Origin: Corynebacterium humireducens NBRC 106098 = DSM 45392
Lineage (GTDB): Bacteria > Actinomycetota > Actinomycetes > Mycobacteriales > Mycobacteriaceae
NCBI RefSeq assembly: GCF_000819445.1
Contig: NZ_CP005286.1
Coordinates: forward strand, 2,046,001 to 2,110,000
Direction of reading: 5' to 3'
Length of the DNA stretch: 64,000 nucleotides
Of this stretch, positions 47,027 to 54,643 are shown piece by piece. The position numbers and the translations under genes were made by a program. Below the pieces are notes generated by a model. That model saw only the letters and a list, made by a program, of their open reading frames with translations, had not been told where the DNA came from and searched no databases. Position 1 is the stretch's first letter. Each line of letters opens with the position of its first letter.

Positions 47027-48220
47027 CTACACCTCGAACTTCGGGAGGTCGAGGCCGACGTACTGCTGCGCCAGGTAGGTGCGGCCGGCCTCGGTGGACA
47101 GGACGGAACGGAGCTCGGCGTGCGAGCGCTGGGTCTGGAAGTGGTCACCGTCGGGGACGGTGTGGAGCATGGAGGACATCCAGTAGGAGAAGTGCTGGGC
47201 CTTCCAGACGCGGGGGACGGCGAGGGAGGAGTAGGCGTCGAGAAGATCGGTGTTGTTCTTCTTCAGCGCCCGGGCCAGTCCCGGGGCCAGGACGGAGACG
47301 TCGGCGACGGCGAGGTTGAGGCCCTTCGCGCCGGTCGGCGGCACGGTGTGGGCGGCGTCACCGGCGAGGAACAGGCGGCCGCGCTGCATCGGGTCGGTGA
47401 CGGCGGAGCGGAAGCGCAGGACGGCCTTGTCGAAGATCTCTCCCTCCGAGACCCGCAGGTCATCGGTGGAGACGCGCTTGTGCAGCTCCTCCCAGATGCG
47501 CTCGTCGGACCACATGTCCACGGTGTCGTCCGGGTCGCACTGCAGGTAGTAGCGCTGGACGGAGGGGGTGCGGGTGGAGATCAGCGCGAAGCCGTGCGGG
47601 GAGTTCGCGTAGATGAGCTCCTTCTGGGTCTGCGGCGCGTTGACGAGGATGCCGAACCACGCGTACGGGTACTCGTGCTTCGAACGCACCGCACCGGGCA
47701 GCTCGGTGATGAGCTTGCGGCGCGGGGAGGCGGAGCCGTCGCCGGCCATGACGTAGTCGGCGGTGAGGGTCTGCTGCTCCCCGCCCTCGGTGGCGTAGGT
47801 GACGGTGACGCGGTCATCGTCGTAGCCGGTGACGTCGTCGACGGTGGTGTTGAACAGGATGGTCTGGCCGGCGGCGAGACGGGCGGCGATGAAGTCCTTG
47901 AGGTACTCGTGCTGCGGGTAGACGGCCATGGGGTGGCCGGTCAGTCCGGCGAGGTCGATGCGGGTGCGCTGCCCGTCGAGGGCGATGTCGATGGCGTCGT
48001 CGATGTCGGCCTCACGGTCCATGCGCTCGCCGACGCCGGTCTCCCGCATGAGGTTCATGGTGCCCTGCTCGAGCACGCCGGCGCGGACGGTCTCCTCGAC
48101 GTCCTGCCGGGAGCGGGACTCGAAGACGACGGATTCGATGCCGTAGTTGTGGTGGAGGAGGTGGGCGAGGGTGAGGCCGGCGGGGCCGGCTCCGATGATG
48201 GCTACGGGTGTGTGGGACAT
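47027..48220 (-). CDS. pobA: 4-hydroxybenzoate 3-monooxygenase
   Basis: FAD enzyme converting 4-hydroxybenzoate to protocatechuate with NAD(P)H and O2. The 397-residue protein has the GxGxxG FAD motif IIGAGPAGLTLAHLLHHNYG (residues 9-28), the DG motif in DYVMAGDGSASPRRKLI (about 160) and the FAD ribityl motif LFLAGDAAHTVPPTGAKGLN (about 285). Its start overlaps the pcaC stop by one nucleotide and pcaK follows directly. Funnels 4-hydroxybenzoate into the pca branch. Confidence 0.95.
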   Translation of the reverse strand: MSHTPVAIIGAGPAGLTLAHLLHHNYGIESVVFESRSRQDVEETVRAGVLEQGTMNLMRETGVGERMDREADIDDAIDIALDGQRTRIDLAGLTGHPMAVYPQHEYLKDFIAARLAAGQTILFNTTVDDVTGYDDDRVTVTYATEGGEQQTLTADYVMAGDGSASPRRKLITELPGAVRSKHEYPYAWFGILVNAPQTQKELIYANSPHGFALISTRTPSVQRYYLQCDPDDTVDMWSDERIWEELHKRVSTDDLRVSEGEIFDKAVLRFRSAVTDPMQRGRLFLAGDAAHTVPPTGAKGLNLAVADVSVLAPGLARALKKNNTDLLDAYSSLAVPRVWKAQHFSYWMSSMLHTVPDGDHFQTQRSHAELRSVLSTEAGRTYLAQQYVGLDLPKFEV

Positions 48221-48633
48221 CAGTTGTCTCCTTCGAGGTCGGTGACGGCCTGCTGCAGGAGCTTGAAGCCGTGGTTGGAGTTGGGCACACCGGCGTAGAC
48301 GGCGGTGTGGAGGAGGACCTCTCCGATGAGGTCGGCGTCCACCCCGGCGCGCAGGGCGGCGCGGATGTGCATGTCGAGTTCGCCGTCGTTGCCCACGGCG
48401 GTGAGGATCGCGATGGTGAGCAGGCGGCGCTGCGTGTGGTCGATCGCCTCGCGGTTCCAGATGTCACCCCAGGCGGTGCGGGTGATGAAGTCCTGGAACT
48501 TCTCGGTCACGGGCGTCTGCTTGGCGACGGCCGCGTCCACGTGCGCGTCCCCCAGCACCGCACGGCGGTTGCGCATTCCGGTCTCATGGGCCGCTGCGCG
48601 GCCCCCGTCGTAGATGTTCGTGGAGTCAGTCAC
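48220..48633 (-). CDS. pcaC: 4-carboxymuconolactone decarboxylase
   Basis: Decarboxylates gamma-carboxymuconolactone to 3-oxoadipate enol-lactone, the substrate of PcaD. A 137-residue CMD family protein with NIYDGGRAAAHETGMRNRRA, FITRTAWGDIWNREAIDHTQ, RRLLTIAILTAVGNDGELDM and HTAVYAGVPNSNHGF. It lacks the CxxC of AhpD-like proteins, unlike the CMD-fold gene at 12.9 kb. Overlaps pcaB by 8 nt and pobA by 1 nt. Confidence 0.95.
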   Translation of the reverse strand: MTDSTNIYDGGRAAAHETGMRNRRAVLGDAHVDAAVAKQTPVTEKFQDFITRTAWGDIWNREAIDHTQRRLLTIAILTAVGNDGELDMHIRAALRAGVDADLIGEVLLHTAVYAGVPNSNHGFKLLQQAVTDLEGDN

Positions 48634-49756
48634 GGGTCTCCCCTTCCAGGATGAGGTCGGTGATCTCGGCGGCGTGCCCGGTGGCCCGGTCAGCGGTGCG
48701 CTGCGCCATGGTGTCGGTGTGCACCCGGATGCCGTCGAGGCTGGCGTGGAGGCGGGCGACGGCGGAGGCGGTGGCGGCGAGCAGGTCGCGGATGGTCTGC
48801 CACTCGGCGTGCCAGCTGCCGGTGCCGCGCTGCCAGCGGCAGTCGAGGGTGTCGAGCAGGGTGGCGGCCAGACCCGGGGTGCGGCGGGCGTAGCCGTCGC
48901 AGGCGACGGCGGCCGCGGGGTTGGCCTTGTGCGGCATGGAGGAGCTGCCGCCCGGGGTGGCCTCGGCGAGTTCGGCGATCTCGGTGGCCGAGGAGACGAT
49001 GATGTCGCCGGCGATCTTGCGCACGGCGCCGGCCACCTGGGCGGTGGCCAGGCCGACGCTCACCAACGGCAGGCGGTTGGTGTGCCACACCAGCGGGCGG
49101 TCCGCCAGGCGGAGGTGCCGGGCGAGCCGGTCGTGGACGTCGATGCCGTGCGGGTGGGTGGCCACCAGGTTGCCGGTCGCCCCGGCGTACTGCACGGGCA
49201 GTGCCTCGGCGGCCAGGCCCAGCTGGCGGGCGGACTCACGGACGGCCTCGAGCCAGCCGCCGGCGATGAGGCCGAAGGTGGTCGGCAGGGCCTGCTGGCC
49301 GAGGGTGCGGCCCATGACGGGGCTGTCGCGGTGGGTGGCGGCGAGGTCCGCCAGCAGCGTCTCGACGTCACTCAGCTGCCCGTCCAGCTCCCGCACCGCA
49401 CGACGCACGCACAGCACGAGGGCGGTGTCGACGGCGTCCTGGCTGGTGGCGCCGACGTGGATGCCGGCGGTGTCGGCGGCCTGCTCCTTGAGGGCGGCGA
49501 CAAGGGGGATGGCGGGGTTGCCTCCCGCCGCGGAGGCGGCGGCAATGGCGGTGACGTCGAGCTGGTGGGCGTCGATGGCGTCGCGCGCGGCCTGCGCGGA
49601 CTCCGGGCTGATGTGGCCGGCCTCGGCGGCGGCGTCGGCGAGGGCGCGTTCGAACTCGAGGATCGCGGCGAGGAACGCGCGGTCCGAGAGGTGCTCGTGG
49701 ACGCGGGTGTCGCCGCCGGCGACGTCACTGTAGGTGGTGCGGCTCAGGTCAGACAC
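48626..49756 (-). CDS. pcaB: 3-carboxy-cis,cis-muconate cycloisomerase
   Basis: Closes carboxymuconate to gamma-carboxymuconolactone. A 376-residue member of the fumarase/aspartase superfamily with AILEFERALADAAAEAGHIS, HVGATSQDAVDTALVL-type active loop (IHVGATSQDAVDTAL) and the signature GGSSSMPHKANPAAAVACDG (about 260-280). The GTG start at 49756 (VSDLSRTTYSDVAGGD) overlaps the pcaG stop by 8 nt; the longer open frame upstream is not used. Confidence 0.93.
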   Translation of the reverse strand: MSDLSRTTYSDVAGGDTRVHEHLSDRAFLAAILEFERALADAAAEAGHISPESAQAARDAIDAHQLDVTAIAAASAAGGNPAIPLVAALKEQAADTAGIHVGATSQDAVDTALVLCVRRAVRELDGQLSDVETLLADLAATHRDSPVMGRTLGQQALPTTFGLIAGGWLEAVRESARQLGLAAEALPVQYAGATGNLVATHPHGIDVHDRLARHLRLADRPLVWHTNRLPLVSVGLATAQVAGAVRKIAGDIIVSSATEIAELAEATPGGSSSMPHKANPAAAVACDGYARRTPGLAATLLDTLDCRWQRGTGSWHAEWQTIRDLLAATASAVARLHASLDGIRVHTDTMAQRTADRATGHAAEITDLILEGETRD

Positions 49757-50342
49757 GGAAGAACGGGGTCTCCTTCTCCGGATCCTCGTGCTGCATGACG
49801 ATGGTCTTCCGGAAACCACCGTCCACCGGTTCCGCGAGGAGGAGGTCGCGGCGGGGGGCGTCGACAAGCTGGAGCACCGGGTCGGCGCTGTTGTCGTTGG
49901 CCGGGAAGTAGAGGCGGGTGTACAGGCGCTCGAGCATGCCGCGCGCGAACACACCGACCTTGAGGTGCGGGGCCTCCTCGCCGGCGGCACCCGGCAGCAC
50001 GGTGGTGAAGGTGACGGAGCCGGTGTCGTCGCACATGCCCCGGCCCAGGCCGCGGAAGCCCTCGGCCTCCTCGGTGTTGTAGGTGCCGTCCGGGCCGGTC
50101 TGCCAGATCTCGATCATGGCGTCGGCCACCGGGTCGCCGTTGCCGTCGAGGACGGTGAAGGTGACGTCGACGGTGTCGGCGGTGCCCTCCGGGGCGATGA
50201 TCTCGGAGCCCTCACGGGTGAGCCCGATGTGGACGTAGGGGCCAACCGTCTGGGAGGGGGTGATGCCGAAGCCGGCCTCGTCCTGGTCGCGGATGTCGGA
50301 GACCTCGTAGCGGAACTCGCCGGTCTTGTGGGTGTCGATCAT
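49749..50342 (-). CDS. pcaG: Protocatechuate 3,4-dioxygenase alpha subunit
   Basis: Non-catalytic partner of PcaH in intradiol ring cleavage. 197 residues of the intradiol dioxygenase beta-sandwich: TPSQTVGPYVHIGLTREGSE, GDPVADAMIEIWQTGPDGTY and HLKVGVFARGMLERLYTRLY. The iron ligands of the catalytic subunit are not kept, as expected for the alpha chain. A copy of the GCTTNTCGACGCC motif lies inside the gene (49857-49869). 16 nt from pcaH, 8-nt overlap with pcaB. Confidence 0.93.
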   Translation of the reverse strand: MIDTHKTGEFRYEVSDIRDQDEAGFGITPSQTVGPYVHIGLTREGSEIIAPEGTADTVDVTFTVLDGNGDPVADAMIEIWQTGPDGTYNTEEAEGFRGLGRGMCDDTGSVTFTTVLPGAAGEEAPHLKVGVFARGMLERLYTRLYFPANDNSADPVLQLVDAPRRDLLLAEPVDGGFRKTIVMQHEDPEKETPFFRV

Positions 50343-50358
50343 GGGTTTTCCTCTGTCT

Positions 50359-51048
50359 CTACTCGAAGGGGGTGGCGTTCTTGCCGCGCAGGACGATGTC
50401 GAACTTGTAGCCCAGGGCGTAGTTCGGGCGGGTCTCGTCGTAGTCGAAGACGGCGATCATGCGCTCGCGGGCGCCGGCCGGGACCGCGTTGTAGATGGGG
50501 TCCTGAAAGAACATCGGGTCGCCCGGGAAGTACATCTGGGTGACCAGGCGCTCGGTGAACTGGCGGCCGAAGAGCGAGAAGTGGATGTGCGCCGGGCGCC
50601 ACGCGTTGTGGTGGTTGCCCCACGGGTACATGCCCGGCTTGACGGTGTAGAAGCTGTAGTGGCCGTTCTCGTCGGTCATGGTGCGGGCCACGCCGTTGAA
50701 GTGGGGGTCGAGCGGGGCGGGCCAGGAGTCGTTCTTGTGGCGGTAGCGGCCCGCGGAGTTGGCCTGCCACGCCTCGATGAGGGTGTTCGGGACCGGCTTG
50801 CCGTCCCAGCCGAGGACACGGCCGTGGACGAGGATGCGCTGGCCGATGGCCTCGCCGCCGTTGGCCTGGGTCATGTCGTTGTCGATGCCGCCGAGGTCGT
50901 AGCTGCCGAAGACGGGGCCGGAGAGTTCACCGAGACGCTCGGGGACCATGATGAGGTCGTTGTTCGGGTTGCGCTTGACGGTGGTGCGGTACTCCGGGAA
51001 GTGGAGTGGGGCGAAGAAGCCGTCGGTGGCGGCGTTGAGGGTGGTCAT
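50359..51048 (-). CDS. pcaH: Protocatechuate 3,4-dioxygenase beta subunit
   Basis: Fe(III) subunit that opens protocatechuate to 3-carboxy-cis,cis-muconate. A 229-residue intradiol dioxygenase: substrate loop FGSYDLGGIDNDMTQANGG, GKPVPNTLIEAWQANSAGRY (first Tyr ligand) and YPWGNHHNAWRPAHIHFSLF, holding the second Tyr and the two His ligands. First gene of the pcaHGBC-pobA-pcaK operon. Its upstream region holds an IclR/PcaR-type operator (51101-51134), and a LAL-type activator gene lies at the far end of the operon. Confidence 0.95.
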   Translation of the reverse strand: MTTLNAATDGFFAPLHFPEYRTTVKRNPNNDLIMVPERLGELSGPVFGSYDLGGIDNDMTQANGGEAIGQRILVHGRVLGWDGKPVPNTLIEAWQANSAGRYRHKNDSWPAPLDPHFNGVARTMTDENGHYSFYTVKPGMYPWGNHHNAWRPAHIHFSLFGRQFTERLVTQMYFPGDPMFFQDPIYNAVPAGARERMIAVFDYDETRPNYALGYKFDIVLRGKNATPFE

Positions 51049-51100
51049 GGGTGGGTCCTCCTGTTCCCTGTGGGGTGTTGGACGTCACCGTAGAGACGTG

Positions 51101-51134
51101 GTTCACATTTTGGCAAGGGGTTCGCCATGCGAAC
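51101..51134. promoter_or_regulatory. IclR/PcaR-type operator upstream of pcaH
   Basis: GTTCAC (51101) and 19 nt on GTTCGC (51120), which opens the perfect palindrome GTTCGC-CAT-GCGAAC (51120-51134). The stretch CAAGGGGTTC before it also matches the pcaI/pcaR site. It sits 53 nt before the pcaH start. Confidence 0.7.
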
Positions 51135-51484
51135 GTACCGCTCCCGAATGAATCCCCGCTGGCCAGCGCGTTTAGCGCGCCCATTTGACCCGGGGGTTAG
51201 TTAGGGGTGTGCACCAGGGTGACGGAGGGCGGCCGAGAAATCAGACCGGCGGGGCGTCGATAAGCGGCAACACAGGGACCACCCCCTTTGCCCCCAAAAC
51301 AAAACACGGCTGACCTGTTGCAATGGTCATCCGTGTGAAGCAGAACACCCCCATTGGGCCACAGAATGGCAACTGTTGGCCGCAGGACGAGCATCCACTG
51401 AAGAGCACACATAACCTCGGGACTAAGCACCACCCACAGTGCGAATAAAGTTCCCCATACACTGCACCTACACAGGAGGCTCCC
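51135..51484. other. Intergenic region between pcaH and the secreted-protein gene
   Basis: About 350 nt without a convincing gene. It should contain the distal control region of pcaH, perhaps the PcaO site, plus one exact GCTTNTCGACGCC copy (51253-51265) and the promoter of the small secreted protein. A TACACT -10 candidate lies near 51459. DNA here is less GC-rich than average. Confidence 0.5.
51253..51265 (-). repeat. GCTTNTCGACGCC motif, intergenic copy (N=A)
   Basis: Exact inverse 13-mer (GGCGTCGATAAGC) between pcaH and the secreted-protein gene. Confidence 0.65.
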
Positions 51485-51766
51485 ATGCTTCGTAAGTCCA
51501 TCGTCGCCCTCGCCACCACCGCCCTCGTCCTGGGTGGCACCTCTGCCGTCGCCAACGCGCAGTCCGCGGCCCCGTTCCCGTCCTCCGAGATCCCGGTCGA
51601 CCACGCGTGGGTCCAGGGCGTCCAGAACGTCTTCCCGGGCGCTCCGGCCGACCAGATCCACGCCGGCATCCAGATGGGCGCCGCCTGGGTCCTCTGGTCC
51701 GTGGGCTCCTCCCTCGTGGGTGGCGGCCTGGGCCTCGGCTCCTCCGCACTGACCTCCTCCCTGTAG
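51485..51766 (+). CDS. Small secreted protein, hypothetical
   Basis: A 93-residue protein with a clear Sec signal peptide: MLRKSIVALATTALVLGGTS and a likely cut after ANA (about residue 24-25). The mature part is about 68 residues, with VDHAWVQGVQNVFPGAPADQ and a hydrophobic Gly/Ser-rich C-terminus (WSVGSSLVGGGLGLGSSALT). No Cys and no LPXTG. I do not recognise it; small amphipathic secreted proteins of corynebacteria include cell-envelope porins, but nothing proves that here. AGGAGG ribosome site and a strong terminator make it a single-gene unit, possibly well expressed. Confidence 0.85.
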   Translation: MLRKSIVALATTALVLGGTSAVANAQSAAPFPSSEIPVDHAWVQGVQNVFPGAPADQIHAGIQMGAAWVLWSVGSSLVGGGLGLGSSALTSSL

Positions 51767-51779
51767 AGGAAAAAGCCGA

Positions 51780-51808
51780 CTCCCCGTCCCTGCATCAGGG
51801 ACGGGGAG
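51780..51808 (+). terminator. Terminator of the small secreted protein gene
   Basis: CTCCCCGTCCCT pairs with AGGGACGGGGAG around GCATC, followed by TTCTTTC. The catC stop lies 12 nt beyond on the other strand. Confidence 0.85.
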
Positions 51809-51820
51809 TTCTTTCATGCC

Positions 51821-52057
51821 TCACAACCGGACGAGCGGCTCCACCGTGACGTCCAGCCACGGCCCCAGCGGCAGCCCGGCGACGAGTGCGTGCGGGTCCG
51901 CCGACTCCACACGCGCGACCACCGTCCACCCGCCCGGGATGCGCCACACCTCACCGGGCCATCCGGCGAGCAGGTCGGCGGTGCGCTGGAGGAGGTCGGC
52001 GCGGACCTCGGGATCCATGTCGAGGGGCAGGCGTGCCACGAGTCGGATGAGCCACAT
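51821..52057 (-). CDS. catC: Muconolactone delta-isomerase
   Basis: Isomerises muconolactone to 3-oxoadipate enol-lactone in the catechol branch. A 78-residue protein with LIRLVARLPLDMDPEVRADL, WPGEVWRIPGGWTVVARVES and LPLGPWLDVTVEPLVRL, matching the CatC fold. It is about 15 residues shorter than many CatC proteins, missing mainly the middle KWPHxWR-flanking loop and the C-terminal tail. It starts 16 nt after the catB stop, as in a catBC operon. Confidence 0.88.
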   Translation of the reverse strand: MWLIRLVARLPLDMDPEVRADLLQRTADLLAGWPGEVWRIPGGWTVVARVESADPHALVAGLPLGPWLDVTVEPLVRL

Positions 52058-52073
52058 GATGGCGAGGATATCG

Positions 52074-53195
52074 CTAGTCGCGGGTGAAGTGGTTGATCTT
52101 GTCCCAGTCGGGCTCCAGGCCCAGTCCCGGACCCTCCGGCAGCCGGACCACGCCGTCCTCGTAGACGAGGTCCTCGGTGGTGTAGGACTCCCGGAGCAGC
52201 ATCGGGCCGAAGAGCTCCGAGCCGTAGGAGATCGCCTTGGTGGAGCACGCGAAGTGCAGGGACGCGGCGGTGCCGAAGGGCCCCTCGAGGGAGGTGGCGC
52301 CGTGGCAGGCCAGGCCGGCGGCCTCGGCGATGGCGGCGGTCTTCTTCGACTCGAGGAGACCGCCGAGCTTGGTGGTCTTCACGGCGATGACGTCGGCGGC
52401 CTCCTCGCGGACCACGGCCAGGGCATCAGCCGGGGAGCACACGGACTCGTCAGCCATGACGGGCACGCCGATGCGGCGGGTGATCTCGCGGAGGGTGGCC
52501 AGGTCATGGGCCGGGGTGGGCTGCTCGAAGAGCTCGATGCCCGCCTCCGCCAGGACCGGCAGGTACTTCAGGGAGGTGATGCGGTCCCAGCGGGCGTTGA
52601 CGTCGATGCGCAGACCGACGCGCCCGTCGAGTTCGCGGGCCAGCTCGGCGATGCGCGAGGTGTCCACGGCCGGGTCTCCGGAGCCCATCTTGAGCTTGAA
52701 GGAGGTGTGCCCGTGGGAGGCGATGCGCTCCTCAATCTCACCGACGGCCTCCTCCAGCGGCAGGACGCCGAGGGCCCAGGTCACGTCGATCTCGTCGCGG
52801 ACACGGCCGCCGAGCAGGTCACGCACCGGGATGCCCAGGGCGCGGGCCCAGGCGTCGTGCATGGCGATGTCGCAGGCGGCCTTGGCGAAACGCATGTTGG
52901 CCACGGAGCGCTCGAAGTCGGCCATGATGCCGGCGAGTTCGTTCACCTCCCGGCCGACCATGATGGGCGCGAGATTGCCGTCGATGATGACCTTCATGGT
53001 CTCGGCGTTCTCGCCTCCCCACCAGGCACCGCCGGGGACGACGCCCTCGCCGAAGCCGGTGACCCCGCCCTCGAGGGTGACGGAGACCAGCAGGATGGGC
53101 TGGGCGGTGGCGGTGTAGGTGGCGAAGCCGTGGGGGCGGAAGAGGGGGACGTCGAGAAGGCGGGCCTCGACCTTCGCGATCTTCAGATCAGACAA
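52074..53195 (-). CDS. catB: Muconate cycloisomerase
   Basis: Converts cis,cis-muconate to muconolactone with Mn/Mg. A 373-residue enolase-superfamily enzyme: catalytic Lys pair in TSFKLKMGSGD (about 165-170), metal acids in LRIDVNARWD, LFEQPTPAHD and VMADESVCS, and the second Lys in IAVKTTKLGG. Between catA and catC on the same strand, but a terminator-like hairpin separates it from catA. Confidence 0.93.
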   Translation of the reverse strand: MSDLKIAKVEARLLDVPLFRPHGFATYTATAQPILLVSVTLEGGVTGFGEGVVPGGAWWGGENAETMKVIIDGNLAPIMVGREVNELAGIMADFERSVANMRFAKAACDIAMHDAWARALGIPVRDLLGGRVRDEIDVTWALGVLPLEEAVGEIEERIASHGHTSFKLKMGSGDPAVDTSRIAELARELDGRVGLRIDVNARWDRITSLKYLPVLAEAGIELFEQPTPAHDLATLREITRRIGVPVMADESVCSPADALAVVREEAADVIAVKTTKLGGLLESKKTAAIAEAAGLACHGATSLEGPFGTAASLHFACSTKAISYGSELFGPMLLRESYTTEDLVYEDGVVRLPEGPGLGLEPDWDKINHFTRD

Positions 53196-53224
53196 GTGTT
53201 ACTCCTGGTAGTGAATGGGGAAAA

Positions 53225-53251
53225 GCCCCACGCCCGGAGGGGGCGTGGGGC
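53225..53251 (-). terminator. Intrinsic terminator between catA and catB
   Basis: Minus strand GCCCCACGCCCC pairs with GGGCGTGGGGC and is followed by TTTT. Its position inside the catA-catB-catC set suggests catA is expressed more than catBC, or that catBC has its own promoter. Confidence 0.75.
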
Positions 53252-53265
53252 AGTTCAGGCAAGGA

Positions 53266-54216
<951 letters not shown>

Positions 54217-54258
54217 TCACCCTTGAGGCGCAACCGTTTTCCACGTCCGGCGCCCGAC

Positions 54259-54271
54259 GCTTCTCGACGCC
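54259..54271 (+). repeat. GCTTNTCGACGCC motif, intergenic copy (N=C)
   Basis: Exact 13-mer in the catA/BenR-like intergenic region, next to a C-rich tract. Another exact copy lies inside the BenR-like gene at 55456-55468. Confidence 0.65.
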
Positions 54272-54631
54272 ACCCCGCTCCCCCTCCCCCATTCCCGCAG
54301 GTCATCCCACTATCCGCCGGCGAACCGGGGTTCGCTGAACCCCTCACCCCGGCGAAATCCTAGGCCCTGCCCTAGGACAGGAACGCAGAGTCGGGGGCGT
54401 ACAAAAGTATGGAAATTACCCCCGGTCCGCTGACGCCGTCGTCGACGGCGGACGGAGACCCCCTGGTAAACACACAAAATGAGCCCCACCTCGCGCGCGG
54501 CGTGGGCGGTTGACGGCGGGCGTCGCAAAGATATGACATTGCTGCCAGCGGCGGACGCAGACCGAACATGGGCACATGCTGCGAACACCGCCCCCTTGGG
54601 TAACCCTCAACGCCCCCTGGCATGAGGGTGT

Positions 54632-54637
54632 TAGCGT
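54632..54637 (+). promoter_or_regulatory. -10 box of the BenR-like gene
   Basis: TAGCGT ends 7 nt before the GTG start at 54644, giving leaderless geometry. Confidence 0.4.
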
Positions 54638-54643
54638 GGGACC

